Assembly: GCF_900142475.1 (NCBI RefSeq)
Contig: NZ_FRAY01000002.1
Location: 372,001 to 436,000, forward strand
Length of the DNA: 64,000 nt
Direction: 5' to 3'
Source of the DNA: Fibrobacter sp. UWH4
Lineage (GTDB): Bacteria > Fibrobacterota > Fibrobacteria > Fibrobacterales > Fibrobacteraceae
In this document: piece after piece, positions 17,485 to 26,960 of the stretch
Layout: every line of letters begins with the position of its first letter
How positions within the stretch are numbered: position 1 is the stretch's first letter
Made by a program: the position numbers and the translations under genes
Notes under the pieces: generated by a model
What the model saw: only the letters and a program-made list of their open reading frames with translations
Databases searched by the model: none
Told to the model about the DNA's origin: nothing

Positions 17485-17578
17485 CTCTGGATCCTCCCCA
17501 TTCGGGGACCATGCGCACTAAGGTTACAAGTAACCAAGTGCTGTCCGCCGTCGGGCGTACCGCCCTCCAGGATGACAG
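17485..17578. repeat. Composite intergenic repeat, CTGGATCC...CCAGGATGACAG
   Basis: Outer inverted ends CTGGATCCTCC and CCTCCAGGATGACAG enclose an inner palindrome GGTTACAAGTAACC. Related to the elements at 12243, 23281 and 52047. Confidence 0.5.
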
Positions 17579-17618
17579 CAACGGGAATAATGCAATATTG
17601 CGAAGTTTGCAGGTGAAT

Positions 17619-19325
17619 TTAAGTGGAGAATTTTTTGTTCGTGTGAGCCTCGACCACGTTCACCACGTAGTCACCGAGCTTTTCGCAATCGTTCACCACG
17701 TCCATGTAGTGAACACCCATCTGGTAGCTGTACTTCTGCGATTCGATGTCGGTGATATTTTTCTCCTTGAGGAGCTTGCGGTAATCGTTGATCTCATTCT
17801 CCATATTCAGCGTACGGTTTGCGTCGGCAGTCACAGCATCGCTAATGACATCAATCATGTTCGTTAACGCCTTGTCGCAAAGCTGCATCATGTGCTTGAT
17901 GCGGTTGTACTGCTCTTCGGTAAAGTCGTCGGTACTCCTAAACTTGCGGTTGATGGCGCGGGCCATGTTATAGCAGGAATCCCCGATACTTTCGATTTCA
18001 GAAATTTCGCGGAGCATCGACTGGATATTCGTCTTACTTTCGGGACTCAAGCGGCCTTCGGAAACCTGGTTCAGGTACTTGGCAATTTCGATTTCCATGT
18101 TGTCGCTGATGCCTTCGTACTTTTCGATGCGGGCAAAGAGCTTCACGAAATCGTTCTCGTCCTTCATCTCGAGCAGTTCGGGCACCATGCGGAACATCTT
18201 CTGCGTGCGGGCTGCAAACAAGTTAATTTCCTTGCGGGCTTCAAAAAGCGAAAGTTCCGCAGTGCTCATGAGGCCCGCGCTGATAAACTTGACCTTGAAA
18301 TCCTCGCCGTCTTCCTTCTCGCGGATAATCTTGCAGATGATTTTTTCCATCGGCTTGATGAACCAGATGAGGATAAGCACGTTGCAGAGGTTGAATGCCG
18401 TATGGAAGGCAGATAGCGCGTAGGTCACACGGACGCTCGCCTGGGCAACTTCTTCGTCGGTGTGCGGCACAAACGTCGGGTCGAACCCTACGATGCTGCA
18501 CACCATGTTCACGAACGGGCGGAACACTATCAAAACCCACACCACGCCGAACACGTTGAAGAGCATGTGCGCCAAGGCCGCGCGCCTTGCCTGCGTACTT
18601 GCCGAAAGAGCGGCGAGGTTCGATGTCACCGTGGTACCGATGTTTTCACCCATCACGAGCGCAATGCCCTGGTAAATCGGAAGCACTCCACTGCTGCAGA
18701 GCAAAAGCGTAATCGCCATGATAGCCGCAGACGACTGCACGCACATGGTAAGGACGCTACCCAGCAGCAAGAAGAGGAGCGTGCTGAAGATTCCCCAACC
18801 GCCAGTCGTCGCAAAGAAGTTGATCACCGTCTGGTTGTGAGCCAAGTCCATAGCCACCGCATTTTCACGCAGCGTGGTAAGGCCGAGGAACATGAACGCG
18901 AAACCGAACACGAATTCGCCGATACTCTTGGTCGAATTCTTCTTGGTGTAAGAAAGGATGATGCCGAGGGCGAAGAAGGGCCACACCACCGAGCTCATGT
19001 TGAACTGGAACCCGAAAACGGACATAATCCATGCCGTGGCCGTAGTACCGATGTTTGCACCCATGATAACAGGAATGGCCTGACTCAATGTGAGCAGGCC
19101 AGCGTTAACGAAGCTTACGGTAAGGACGGTCGTAGCGGTAGAAGACTGCACCGAGGCAGTCACAAAGGTACCTGTGAGAAGGCCTCCGATGCGGTGCTTG
19201 GTCATGGTTCCAAGGACAGCACGCAGGTGACCGCCCGTGAGTTTCTGCAAGCCTTCGCTCATGGTCTTCATGCCGAACATGAGGAGCGCAAGGCAACCTA
19301 TCATTTTAAGAATCATAAGTGTCAT
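17619..19325 (-). CDS. Na/Pi cotransporter family protein with PhoU-like C-terminus
   Basis: 568 residues. Two inverted-repeat transport units carry the family signatures TASVQSSTATTVLTVSF and CVQSSAAIMAITLLL, plus IPVIMGANIGTTATAWIM and VMGENIGTTVTSNLAAL. From about residue 350 the protein becomes soluble and alpha-helical, like PhoU domains (EIESIGDSCYNMARAINRKF). The family imports or exports phosphate with sodium, and the PhoU part is thought to regulate. Promoter-like TATATTTTTA on the minus strand (19430-19421) lies about 97 nt before the start. The HAD lipoprotein gene is downstream on the same strand, about 195 bp away and separated by a repeat. Confidence 0.9.
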   Translation of the reverse strand: MTLMILKMIGCLALLMFGMKTMSEGLQKLTGGHLRAVLGTMTKHRIGGLLTGTFVTASVQSSTATTVLTVSFVNAGLLTLSQAIPVIMGANIGTTATAWIMSVFGFQFNMSSVVWPFFALGIILSYTKKNSTKSIGEFVFGFAFMFLGLTTLRENAVAMDLAHNQTVINFFATTGGWGIFSTLLFLLLGSVLTMCVQSSAAIMAITLLLCSSGVLPIYQGIALVMGENIGTTVTSNLAALSASTQARRAALAHMLFNVFGVVWVLIVFRPFVNMVCSIVGFDPTFVPHTDEEVAQASVRVTYALSAFHTAFNLCNVLILIWFIKPMEKIICKIIREKEDGEDFKVKFISAGLMSTAELSLFEARKEINLFAARTQKMFRMVPELLEMKDENDFVKLFARIEKYEGISDNMEIEIAKYLNQVSEGRLSPESKTNIQSMLREISEIESIGDSCYNMARAINRKFRSTDDFTEEQYNRIKHMMQLCDKALTNMIDVISDAVTADANRTLNMENEINDYRKLLKEKNITDIESQKYSYQMGVHYMDVVNDCEKLGDYVVNVVEAHTNKKFST

Positions 19326-19496
19326 AGGACATTCCTACGGAACGCCACTACCGGATCATCGTCGCTGCCTTTCAGCTAGTTCGGGCTCATGGCGGTGAGT
19401 TGTTTATTGTAAAGAGTACGTAAAAATATAGTAAAGTACCAGCATTTTCCCATTCCATAAAGGGCTATAAAAAAGGAAAAAATTTATTACAGCAAG

Positions 19497-19518
19497 GCCC
19501 CCGTCAAATGACGGGGGC
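19497..19518 (-). terminator. Strong hairpin at the end of the GLUG-type gene
   Basis: GCCCCCGTCA/TGACGGGGGC perfect 10-bp stem with a 2-nt loop, 15 nt after the stop codon of the minus-strand gene. The T-run is clearest on the plus strand, so it may act in both directions. Confidence 0.65.
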
Positions 19519-19532
19519 TTTTGTCTCAAAAA

Positions 19533-22500
19533 CTAGCGGATATTTACAATTCTTGTCTGTTTTCCGCTACGGACAATGTAGCGACCCGCCCTCGGAACCG
19601 AGAGATTCACCGTAGTCCCATAGGCACGTGCCGTCGCCACCAGGCGGCCCTGCATATCGAGTACCGCCACCGGCCTTTTTTCGGCAAGACCAGTCACAGA
19701 AATATTCCGTGCAGAAACTTCCACCTGCATCAAAGGCGCCACAGGCTTAACCAGCACAGGAGTCGTTCCACCTTCACCCTGGCCCGTAGAATCGTCACCC
19801 GCGAGCACCACGTCTTCCCGGAAACTCAAGACATACGGCTCATCCGAATCCCCATAGAAATCCTTGACCACTTTTACATTGCAAGTCGAGGTCGTATCCG
19901 TTTTCATCTTGGGCAGGCAGTCTCCAAATACCCACTCTGCATTAGTCAAGAAGGCAAGATTACCCTTCATCTCATCAAAGGACTTGAAGACGGTCGTTTC
20001 GGTATCAAATTCGTTTGTCTCATCGACAGCATACTTTGCAAAAGCAGAAACCGACTTGCCACCATAATAATAGTTGGCCAAGGAATTACTTCCGCCTAAA
20101 AATTCATACACCAACGATGCTATGCCGGTTCCCGACAGTGTATCCGAATAATTATATCCCGAGGCAATTCGTCCACCATCGATTACAGACGCAATTCCTC
20201 CTGTATATCGAAGTGTCGAGCCACCCTCGTTCTTGACAGTTCCCCTGTTGTAGTCGTCATAGACAGATGTAGCAAGGCCATACCCCAAAAGGCCTCCAGC
20301 ATAAGCGACACTATCCGAAGCCTTGACAGTTACAGGTCCATAGTTATATGAATAAACGACAGTTGTTGTTGCGAAACGCGTCCCACTGCTCAAGCTACTG
20401 AAGGATCCGTTACTTAAGCCAATCACACCACCTGCATACACCGCCTTACCCGAAAGGGCGTGAACACGACCCCAGTTGCCACCAGCGGTAAACGTATTCA
20501 CAGAATCCAACTGTCCCGCAATGCCGCCAATAGTAAGGATACCCGAAGTGGAGCGACCTTCAACCAGTCCCGTATTATGGTTTCTACTCATCGAGCTCCT
20601 GACCGCATGTCCCACGATTCCTCCCGCAGAAACAGATCCGTCACCCGAAGCAAGCACCATTCCGCTATTAGAATTATCAATAATCGTGGCCGAGCCGCTG
20701 TATCCAGAGCCCGCATAACCGATAATGCCGCCCACAAGTTGCCCAGACACTCGGCCTGAATTTGCATTTTCGACAACAACGGCATTGCCCTCCGCAACGA
20801 TACCACCAGCAACGCCATCCGAAAGAACAACTGTATTTTCGTTCGTATCATTACGTACGACGCCATAGTTATGCGCCACAATTCCTCCCGCTAAATCCCC
20901 ACCGCGCACAAGGCTATTGCGTATCTTGACATTGCGGATACAGGAATTTTTACCGAGTTCAATCGCAACACCGGCCGCAGACATTCCATAGTTATTTTCA
21001 AAGCGGCTATTGGCAATCGTCAAGTTTTCAACAAGCGCTGTATCCCCGACACAATAGAATATGGAGCGCGACATATTGAGCCCATAAATGGTATGTCCGT
21101 TACCGTTAAAGCGCATTTTCAGGCACCCGGTCCGGCTCGTGTCAGTTGCAATTTTCTGCTTCGCCAAATGAACTGTATCCTTCCCCATGACGATGTCGTT
21201 GGCAAGTTCAACCTTGAGCTTATAAGGATACCTTTTATAGGTATAACCCATCTCCAGGAAGTTATTCAGTTCAGAGGAATTTGAAATGGTGTAGACAAGG
21301 GTATCGCCCTCTACGTGCGACAACGGCATTGCAAATTCGCCCTTGTCAAAGAAAACCGAATCGTTTTTATACAAGCTATCGAAAGTGAACACCGGATACC
21401 CACCGCGGCGCACACATAGCTTTCTGTCTGCAGTTTCTCCGTTCGATGTATTCAGCGTTGCCACCATTTCGTCACTTTGCAGTTCCGCAGTCGTTTTCTT
21501 GCAGTCCGTACATTCCACTAAATCGCTGTACAAGATTTGACCCAGCGCGCTCACATTAGAAAGAGTGCCGTCGTAATAGGTATTACGCGGAGGAACCATA
21601 GCGTTGGTGTAGCCGGTTATGCCCCCGATGGAATCTCCCTTTATGCCGGGAGCCGCACTATAGGCATTCTGGATATAGAAATCTGGATAAGTATAGCGTC
21701 CCACGATTCCACCAACATAACTTCCGCCATAAGAGAGCTTTCCCTTTGCCGAGACACTTCCACGGTTATAGACATCGGTTATCATCATCTCGTTTGCGTA
21801 GCCCGCAATGCCACCTACATCCAGTTCTTCCGAAAGGGTCGACGTATCCGCTACGCTACCCGTCACATTACCGTAGTTGTAGGAACGGCGCAGTGCATCA
21901 TTAAGATTGTACGGACGATCCGCCCACCCTAAAACACCGCCTACATAAGTTCTGAAAACACCTTCCGCATAAACATTTCCGCGGTTACCCAACTTGTCAA
22001 ATCCAAGATAATTGGAATTCATCTGTTCATTACCAATAACGCCACCAACATACGTCTTCAGTTCACCACCGTAGCCGTAAGCCTTGACCGCCCCCTTATT
22101 CAACGCGTTGCTTATGGGAAGATAACGATTTTCACCAAAGATTCCTCCAACGGCGAACTCACCCGTTTTAAAGGCGCCTTCGACCATTGCAGTCACATTA
22201 CCTTCATTCAAAAAATCGCGGAGTTCACCCGTTTCGTACCGATGAAGATGCTTGTTGCCAATAACACCACCCACATAAGAATAAACCGGCAAAGATGAAG
22301 TTGGATCGCTTTCAAACGAAACCTTGGACGACACGTCGCCATAGTTTTGCAAATTGGCAACCGAGCCGAGCACATAGCCCGCGACACCGCCCACATACAC
22401 TTCCCTATGCGCCGTTACCACTTCAACTGCACCACGATTGACACAGCCTTCTATGGCATAGCCGGGTTGCGATTCCGCGTACCCAACGATACCACCAATA

Positions 22501-23225
22501 TAAATATCGTACGAGAAATCTGTTCTGTCAGTCACCTTTTCCGAATAGATGACCTTCGCCGAATTGGAACAGCCAAGGATGCGGCCTCTAGAGTAGCCAA
22601 CAATGCCGCCCACATAGGATGCCCCCGTAACAGAGCCACCCTCGACGCTACTATTGAAAATGGCAGTAAGTTCATCGTCCGACGAAATCATGCGGCCCGC
22701 GATACCACCGGCATAATAAGCAGACACCACCTTCGTATTGGTCACATTCACATTCTGCACAACACCGCGCAGCATGTCGGCAATGGCGCCAACATAATAA
22801 GCCGTATCGCTACCGAAGGAACTGTTTGCCACATTGACGTTGCGGACTTCGCCCACGTTAATTCCGATGGTTTCGAACATGGAATTCTCGGCATTCAAAC
22901 CATAAACAGTATGACCGCGGCCATCAAAGAACCCCTGAAAGAGGGACTGGTCCTTATTTCGAACCCATTTTTTAGAGCAAAGCTTCGACGTGTCCGAGCC
23001 AAAAATAATATCGTTTTTTAGATAGGCTCGAAGCGTTTCGTCATACTTCTTCAGCACCGTTGCCGAATCCAGGAACCAGACTAGTTCTTCTGGGGTCGTG
23101 ATTTCGTAGTAGTCCAGGCCATCACTCTTGACGACCTTCGGTAACTTGGCCGAGCCCGACCACGCCGCAAAAGCCCCCTGCACAACGGCAAGCAGGGCAA
23201 CTGCAAAGCACCACTTTTTAAGCAT
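19533..23225 (-). CDS. Large secreted GLUG-repeat surface protein with sorting-type C-terminus
   Basis: 1230 residues, with signal peptide MLKKWCFAVALLAVVQGAFA. Nearly the whole mature chain is made of short repeats with the core VGGIVGY...G.I..C.N.G.V (for example YVGGIVGYSRGRILGCSN, VGGIAGYANEMMITDVYN, AGGIVGHAVRSSMSRNHN), the GLUG pattern of bacterial adhesins and surface proteins, expected to fold as a beta-solenoid. Two similar halves begin with ITTPEELVWFLDS and ISNSSELNNFLEM. Two CxxC/Cys pairs occur (VECTDCKK). The C-terminus (VLDMQGRLVATARAYG ... RAGRYIVRSGKQ) is a sorting-type domain like those of the hydrolases here. A role in attachment to plant fibre or neighbours is plausible but inferred. 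RBS AGGAGG is well placed. Confidence 0.82.
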   Translation of the reverse strand: MLKKWCFAVALLAVVQGAFAAWSGSAKLPKVVKSDGLDYYEITTPEELVWFLDSATVLKKYDETLRAYLKNDIIFGSDTSKLCSKKWVRNKDQSLFQGFFDGRGHTVYGLNAENSMFETIGINVGEVRNVNVANSSFGSDTAYYVGAIADMLRGVVQNVNVTNTKVVSAYYAGGIAGRMISSDDELTAIFNSSVEGGSVTGASYVGGIVGYSRGRILGCSNSAKVIYSEKVTDRTDFSYDIYIGGIVGYAESQPGYAIEGCVNRGAVEVVTAHREVYVGGVAGYVLGSVANLQNYGDVSSKVSFESDPTSSLPVYSYVGGVIGNKHLHRYETGELRDFLNEGNVTAMVEGAFKTGEFAVGGIFGENRYLPISNALNKGAVKAYGYGGELKTYVGGVIGNEQMNSNYLGFDKLGNRGNVYAEGVFRTYVGGVLGWADRPYNLNDALRRSYNYGNVTGSVADTSTLSEELDVGGIAGYANEMMITDVYNRGSVSAKGKLSYGGSYVGGIVGRYTYPDFYIQNAYSAAPGIKGDSIGGITGYTNAMVPPRNTYYDGTLSNVSALGQILYSDLVECTDCKKTTAELQSDEMVATLNTSNGETADRKLCVRRGGYPVFTFDSLYKNDSVFFDKGEFAMPLSHVEGDTLVYTISNSSELNNFLEMGYTYKRYPYKLKVELANDIVMGKDTVHLAKQKIATDTSRTGCLKMRFNGNGHTIYGLNMSRSIFYCVGDTALVENLTIANSRFENNYGMSAAGVAIELGKNSCIRNVKIRNSLVRGGDLAGGIVAHNYGVVRNDTNENTVVLSDGVAGGIVAEGNAVVVENANSGRVSGQLVGGIIGYAGSGYSGSATIIDNSNSGMVLASGDGSVSAGGIVGHAVRSSMSRNHNTGLVEGRSTSGILTIGGIAGQLDSVNTFTAGGNWGRVHALSGKAVYAGGVIGLSNGSFSSLSSGTRFATTTVVYSYNYGPVTVKASDSVAYAGGLLGYGLATSVYDDYNRGTVKNEGGSTLRYTGGIASVIDGGRIASGYNYSDTLSGTGIASLVYEFLGGSNSLANYYYGGKSVSAFAKYAVDETNEFDTETTVFKSFDEMKGNLAFLTNAEWVFGDCLPKMKTDTTSTCNVKVVKDFYGDSDEPYVLSFREDVVLAGDDSTGQGEGGTTPVLVKPVAPLMQVEVSARNISVTGLAEKRPVAVLDMQGRLVATARAYGTTVNLSVPRAGRYIVRSGKQTRIVNIR

Positions 23226-23280
23226 AGATTTCCTCCTAACAAATTATACGCAACAAATATAAATTATTCTGCGTCGTTAG

Positions 23281-23331
23281 GAGATCCCCGCCGGATTTTA
23301 CCCCGCACTTGATGCGGGGCGGGGATGACAT
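23281..23331. repeat. Dispersed intergenic repeat with inner CCCCGCA...TGCGGGG stem
   Basis: GAGATCCCCGCC...GGCGGGGATGACA ends around an inner CCCCGCACTTGATGCGGGG hairpin, between ispF and the GLUG-type gene. A shorter relative (GCCGCACTTGATGCGGC) lies at 41772-41792. Confidence 0.55.
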
Positions 23332-23337
23332 AGCAGC

Positions 23338-23823
23338 CTAAAAGCTACGGACCATGGCGATGGCCTGGGAGGCGATTCCCTCGCCGCGACCGGTAAAGCC
23401 GAGCTTTTCGGTGGTCGTTCCCTTAATGCCAACCTGCTTCACGTCAAGACCAAGCACGCGGGCGATATTCGCCTTCATCTGGTCCTTGTGCGGGTTCACC
23501 TTCGGGCGTTCGCACATCACGACACTGTCGATATTGATAATCTCGTAACCGGCCTTCTTGACTTCTTCACCGACCTTGCGCAACAGTTCCAGACTATCGG
23601 CACCTTTGAAGGCGGGATCGGTGTCCGGGAAATACGTTCCGATATCGCCGAGCCCAGCGGCCCCGAGCAAGGCGTCGCTAATGGCATGCAACAACACATC
23701 GGCATCGCTATGGCCGAGCAGGCCCTTTTCGTACGGAATGTCCACCCCGCCGATAATGCACTTGCGACCTTCCACCAACTTGTGAACGTCAAAACCGATA
23801 CCCGAACGATAAATCTTATCCAT
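23338..23823 (-). CDS. ispF: 2-C-methyl-D-erythritol 2,4-cyclodiphosphate synthase
   Basis: 161 residues, normal length. Metal ligands Asp12 and His14 lie in GIGFDVHKL and the third, His46, in [19 protein letters not shown]. Further conserved segments are [18 protein letters not shown] and the C-terminal [19 protein letters not shown]. The enzyme makes the cyclic diphosphate intermediate of the non-mevalonate isoprenoid pathway. The previous pathway enzyme IspD is encoded separately at 35978. The gene lies 24 bp after the YfhO-like gene on the same strand and is probably co-transcribed with it. Confidence 0.96.
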   Translation of the reverse strand: MDKIYRSGIGFDVHKLVEGRKCIIGGVDIPYEKGLLGHSDADVLLHAISDALLGAAGLGDIGTYFPDTDPAFKGADSLELLRKVGEEVKKAGYEIINIDSVVMCERPKVNPHKDQMKANIARVLGLDVKQVGIKGTTTEKLGFTGRGEGIASQAIAMVRSF

Positions 23824-23847
23824 AATGAATCCTTTATTATAATCTAA

Positions 23848-26622
23848 CTAACACTTGGTGCGGCAACGTACGGCGGTGACTGCACCGAGAACAATCAACA
23901 GCACCGCTGCAATTACACTCACAAGAATCGTCTTATGGAACGGGGCGCTGCGGTATTCCATGCGGACTTCGGAGTTACCAGCCGGAATCTGCACGGCGCG
24001 CAAGGTTCCAAACGCCTTGTAGACTTTAGTTTCTTTGCCGTTCACGTAAGCCTTCCAATACGGGTGATAGTTGCCGGCGACGACCATGAAGCCTTCGCGG
24101 TCCGCAGTCACGTTGAACACCTGCGTATCCATCTTGGGACTTGCGACAAGCTTTGCAGAACCCTGAATCGGGCCCTTGGCAGCCACGCTGCCCTTGCCGT
24201 CGAATTCCGGAGCTTCAGACAAAATAACTTTTTCGCGGTAGAAGAACTTGCCCGGCTCGTCGCCGTATTCAGGGGCAGTCGGCTTTGCCGCCACAGCACT
24301 TGCGGAATCAGCGGTAGCGCTATCGGCGGTCGTAACGGCGGAGTCTGCAACGGGTTCTGCCACCGGTTCGGCGGTTTTCTGTTCACGAATGGCGGCCTGT
24401 GTCTGAAGCGTCTTTATGGCAGCGGAATCATCCATCACCACGGCTTCGCCGTAGAGGTAGGCCTCGCCCATTGCCGTCGGAATCGGCATGTAGGTCGTTC
24501 CCTGACGACTATCGAAAATGATGGCGCCCACGTTCATCAAGTCGAGGAACGGGTGCACGGCCGTCGGGTCATTGATATTCATCAGGTAATTCGCGTCCTG
24601 CTGACCGCCGCGGAAGGCACGGTAGCTCGCCAGTTCGTTATCGTGAATGCCGTCGGCATTGCGCATGTGGTACTGCGGGAAAATGTTTCCACTCAATGCC
24701 TTGTTGCGCGACAGCGAAAGCACGCGCGGCGTATTCAAGGAATCACTCTTGTACGGTGCCTTGATAGCGGCAACCACCGGATTAGTCGGCTGCAAGTATT
24801 CACCTGCCGGAACATTCTGAACGAACGCGCCATCGATAAAGAAAAGTTCGATACCTGCGGCAAGCGCAAGCACGCCCGCCTTCTGTGCCACTGGAGCCTT
24901 CCACTTCGCCACAAAGAGCGTCACCGCGACAATCACCAGCACCAGCACAAAGCCAGGGACAGCCTTGCCGGCGGTCGCATTCATCACGATTTCGTTCAGC
25001 GGCTTAAAGTAAGGAGCGGTAATCGGATCTTCCAAAAGTTTCTGGCCGCTCATGAGCATCACGCCGAGATAGGCAAAGCCGATAAAGATGCAAGCCTGCA
25101 GTGCACGCGGAGTTCCCGGAAGGCCCTTCTGGAATGCCTCGGTCAAATTTGCAACGGTAAGCTTTTTCTTCTGGTCATCAAGGCTCATCACGCCAAGGCA
25201 AAGGGCGGCATAAAGAATCATCACCACCAAGCCGACTGGGCCAATAAAGATTGTCCAGGCAAAACGGGCAATCAAGGCAAGCACCAGGAGCACGCCATAC
25301 ATGGCAGAACCATGCAACAAGGCGCGACGGTTATCTTCGGCTTCGGCGGATTCTTCAGGAGTCTTGCCCTCGGCCGAGAGAGCCTTCAAAACCGGGCCCG
25401 CCATCATCACGAGCAAGAGCGGCAACCAGAACAGCGCCATGCCCGGAGCACGGAAGTTCTTGACACCCGGGAGCACATTGTACCACAGCTTGAACAGCGG
25501 AGAATGATCGCCCATGCCGTAGCTCAAGGCGACAACAGCACCCAAGCCCCAGAAAGCCGCATAGCGACGCTTTCCCGGCAAGAACAGGCAAAGGAATCCG
25601 AGGAAGGTGAGCAAGGCGCCCGCATTGTTATGGTCCAACTTGAACGCATTGTGGCCCCAATAGAACGGCGAACCGCCCTGCAGCTTGCGGTATTCGTCCA
25701 TCGAGAAACTCACGAAAGAGGAACCTTCGAGATCACCCGTCTTTTCGTTCTGTTCGTAAACGTCCACACCCACAAAGCCCGGCAACAGAATCTGCGCCAT
25801 TTCTTCTTGGTGCAAGGACCAACTCACGGCGTGGCCGTAATTGGTGTGGCTATCGTCACCGCGCACCGACTGCGTGGTCGTGTACATGTAAGGCGGTACA
25901 ATCTGGAAGCAAGAAAGAGCAAGGCCAAAGCCGAGGCCCACCGCAGCAAGGCCAAGGCGCTTGCCGCGAGTCTTTAGGGCATCGCAATGGAAGGCGACTT
26001 CGTAAAGCGTGTAAAGGCCAGCACCCCACAGGAACAAGTAGGTAAGCTGCAGGTGCGAACCCAAAATCATCCAGGCGACCGAGAGCGCAAGCACAATCAT
26101 GTAAGGAATGCTACCCGAGCGTACCACCTTGCGAATAGCAAGCAAGGCAAGAGGCGCAATGGCAAAGACCATCATCTTGCCGTCGTGGCCACCGTACAGG
26201 TAGGTAAAGAATTCCGGCGAGAAGGCGTAAAGCATTCCGAGGAGGCCCGCCCACCAGCGGTTCCCCGTCAGGTTCCAGGCGAGAGCCATGGCGCTCATAA
26301 AGGCCACCCACAAGGTCAAGATAAACTTGAAACCCACGGCGCGGGCCGGGTCCATCAGGAACTGCACCCACACCAGCGGATGGTAAGCGTCAGCGAACAA
26401 GGCATCGATCGTCGGCACGCCACCCAAGCGGGAATCGTCCCATTCGGTGAGTACGGCACTTTCGGCGCGCAGAATGCGGCTACCGATACCGTTCAGCTGG
26501 TCGCTGTTGAGCATGAGCTGGTTCGGGTCGAACGCAAAGTCGCGGAACACGATCAGCAAGATTCCAAGGAAAATGGCGGAAACCGCCACGAAAAATGCAG
26601 GTTTCTTATTTAAGAAATTCAT
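23848..26622 (-). CDS. YfhO-like polytopic membrane protein
   Basis: 924 residues with about a dozen membrane segments. The N-terminal region carries the acidic loop expected of GT-C-like proteins (LMLNSDQLNGIGSRIL, WDDSRLGGVPTIDALF), followed by the aromatic loop FTYLYGGHDGKMM. The C-terminal soluble part has the YfhO-type strand pattern (LVASPKMDTQVFNVTADREG, VVAGNYHPYWKAYVNGKE) and ends in one membrane helix. YfhO proteins are linked to glycosylation of lipoteichoic acid or other envelope polymers in Firmicutes; the role here is unknown. An Ala/Glu/Asp-rich insertion (about residues 735-780) lies in the soluble part. A 23-bp dispersed repeat sits just upstream of the start. Confidence 0.82.
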   Translation of the reverse strand: MNFLNKKPAFFVAVSAIFLGILLIVFRDFAFDPNQLMLNSDQLNGIGSRILRAESAVLTEWDDSRLGGVPTIDALFADAYHPLVWVQFLMDPARAVGFKFILTLWVAFMSAMALAWNLTGNRWWAGLLGMLYAFSPEFFTYLYGGHDGKMMVFAIAPLALLAIRKVVRSGSIPYMIVLALSVAWMILGSHLQLTYLFLWGAGLYTLYEVAFHCDALKTRGKRLGLAAVGLGFGLALSCFQIVPPYMYTTTQSVRGDDSHTNYGHAVSWSLHQEEMAQILLPGFVGVDVYEQNEKTGDLEGSSFVSFSMDEYRKLQGGSPFYWGHNAFKLDHNNAGALLTFLGFLCLFLPGKRRYAAFWGLGAVVALSYGMGDHSPLFKLWYNVLPGVKNFRAPGMALFWLPLLLVMMAGPVLKALSAEGKTPEESAEAEDNRRALLHGSAMYGVLLVLALIARFAWTIFIGPVGLVVMILYAALCLGVMSLDDQKKKLTVANLTEAFQKGLPGTPRALQACIFIGFAYLGVMLMSGQKLLEDPITAPYFKPLNEIVMNATAGKAVPGFVLVLVIVAVTLFVAKWKAPVAQKAGVLALAAGIELFFIDGAFVQNVPAGEYLQPTNPVVAAIKAPYKSDSLNTPRVLSLSRNKALSGNIFPQYHMRNADGIHDNELASYRAFRGGQQDANYLMNINDPTAVHPFLDLMNVGAIIFDSRQGTTYMPIPTAMGEAYLYGEAVVMDDSAAIKTLQTQAAIREQKTAEPVAEPVADSAVTTADSATADSASAVAAKPTAPEYGDEPGKFFYREKVILSEAPEFDGKGSVAAKGPIQGSAKLVASPKMDTQVFNVTADREGFMVVAGNYHPYWKAYVNGKETKVYKAFGTLRAVQIPAGNSEVRMEYRSAPFHKTILVSVIAAVLLIVLGAVTAVRCRTKC

Positions 26623-26648
26623 GCGGATAATGTAGATAATTCGGAGTT

Positions 26649-26671
26649 CGGAATTCGGAGTTCAGAATTAT
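26649..26671. repeat. 23-bp dispersed repeat, copy 1
   Basis: The core GGAATTCGGAGTTCAGAATT (26651-26670) and one or two flanking bases on each side are identical to 35893-35915. A partial direct copy (TTCGGAGTTC) lies directly upstream. Confidence 0.7.
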
Positions 26672-26728
26672 TAGGAACTATTATATACAAGCTACAAGAA
26701 CCGCTAAAAAGCAGAAAGCACCAAAGGG

Positions 26729-26746
26729 CGGCTGGGAATCCAGCCG
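26729..26746 (-). terminator. Hairpin downstream of the 40-residue peptide gene
   Basis: CGGCTGG/CCAGCCG stem 25 nt after the small gene's stop codon. On the minus strand it is followed by CCCTTTGG and later TTTCTGCTTTTT, so the T-run is imperfect. Confidence 0.55.
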
Positions 26747-26771
26747 TCTTAATCAAAAAAATGTTTTAAAA

Positions 26772-26894
26772 CTACTCTTCGGACTTGTTTTCGAGCTTGT
26801 CGTCGGCAGAAGAATATTTAATCAGGCAATACACGCCGAAAGCCGAGATGACGCAAGCGGCGGCAATGGCGACATACTTAATGATCTTTCCCAT
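26772..26894 (-). CDS. 40-residue single-span membrane peptide
   Basis: Read on the minus strand, ATG at 26894 is preceded by AGGAGA at 9-nt spacing, and the frame runs 40 codons to TAG. The product begins MGKIIKYVAIAAACVISAFG, continues with a short hydrophobic end (VYCLIKY) and finishes with a charged tail (SSADDKLENKSEE). This gives one membrane span with two cysteines inside it. A hairpin follows the stop codon. The good Shine-Dalgarno sequence, clean start-stop and following hairpin support a real gene; function is unknown. Confidence 0.68.
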   Translation of the reverse strand: MGKIIKYVAIAAACVISAFGVYCLIKYSSADDKLENKSEE

Positions 26895-26960
26895 AAATTT
26901 CTCCTATAAAAAAGCTTTAGCTATAAGATACACAATTTTTTCAAAAAAAGCAAAAAAAAA

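Noticed and set aside
23935-25977. 680-codon plus-strand open frame opposite the YfhO-like gene
   Set aside because: Its translation is rich in His, Arg and Gln with no domain and it mirrors a well-supported minus-strand gene. Strong codon bias leaves the opposite frame open.
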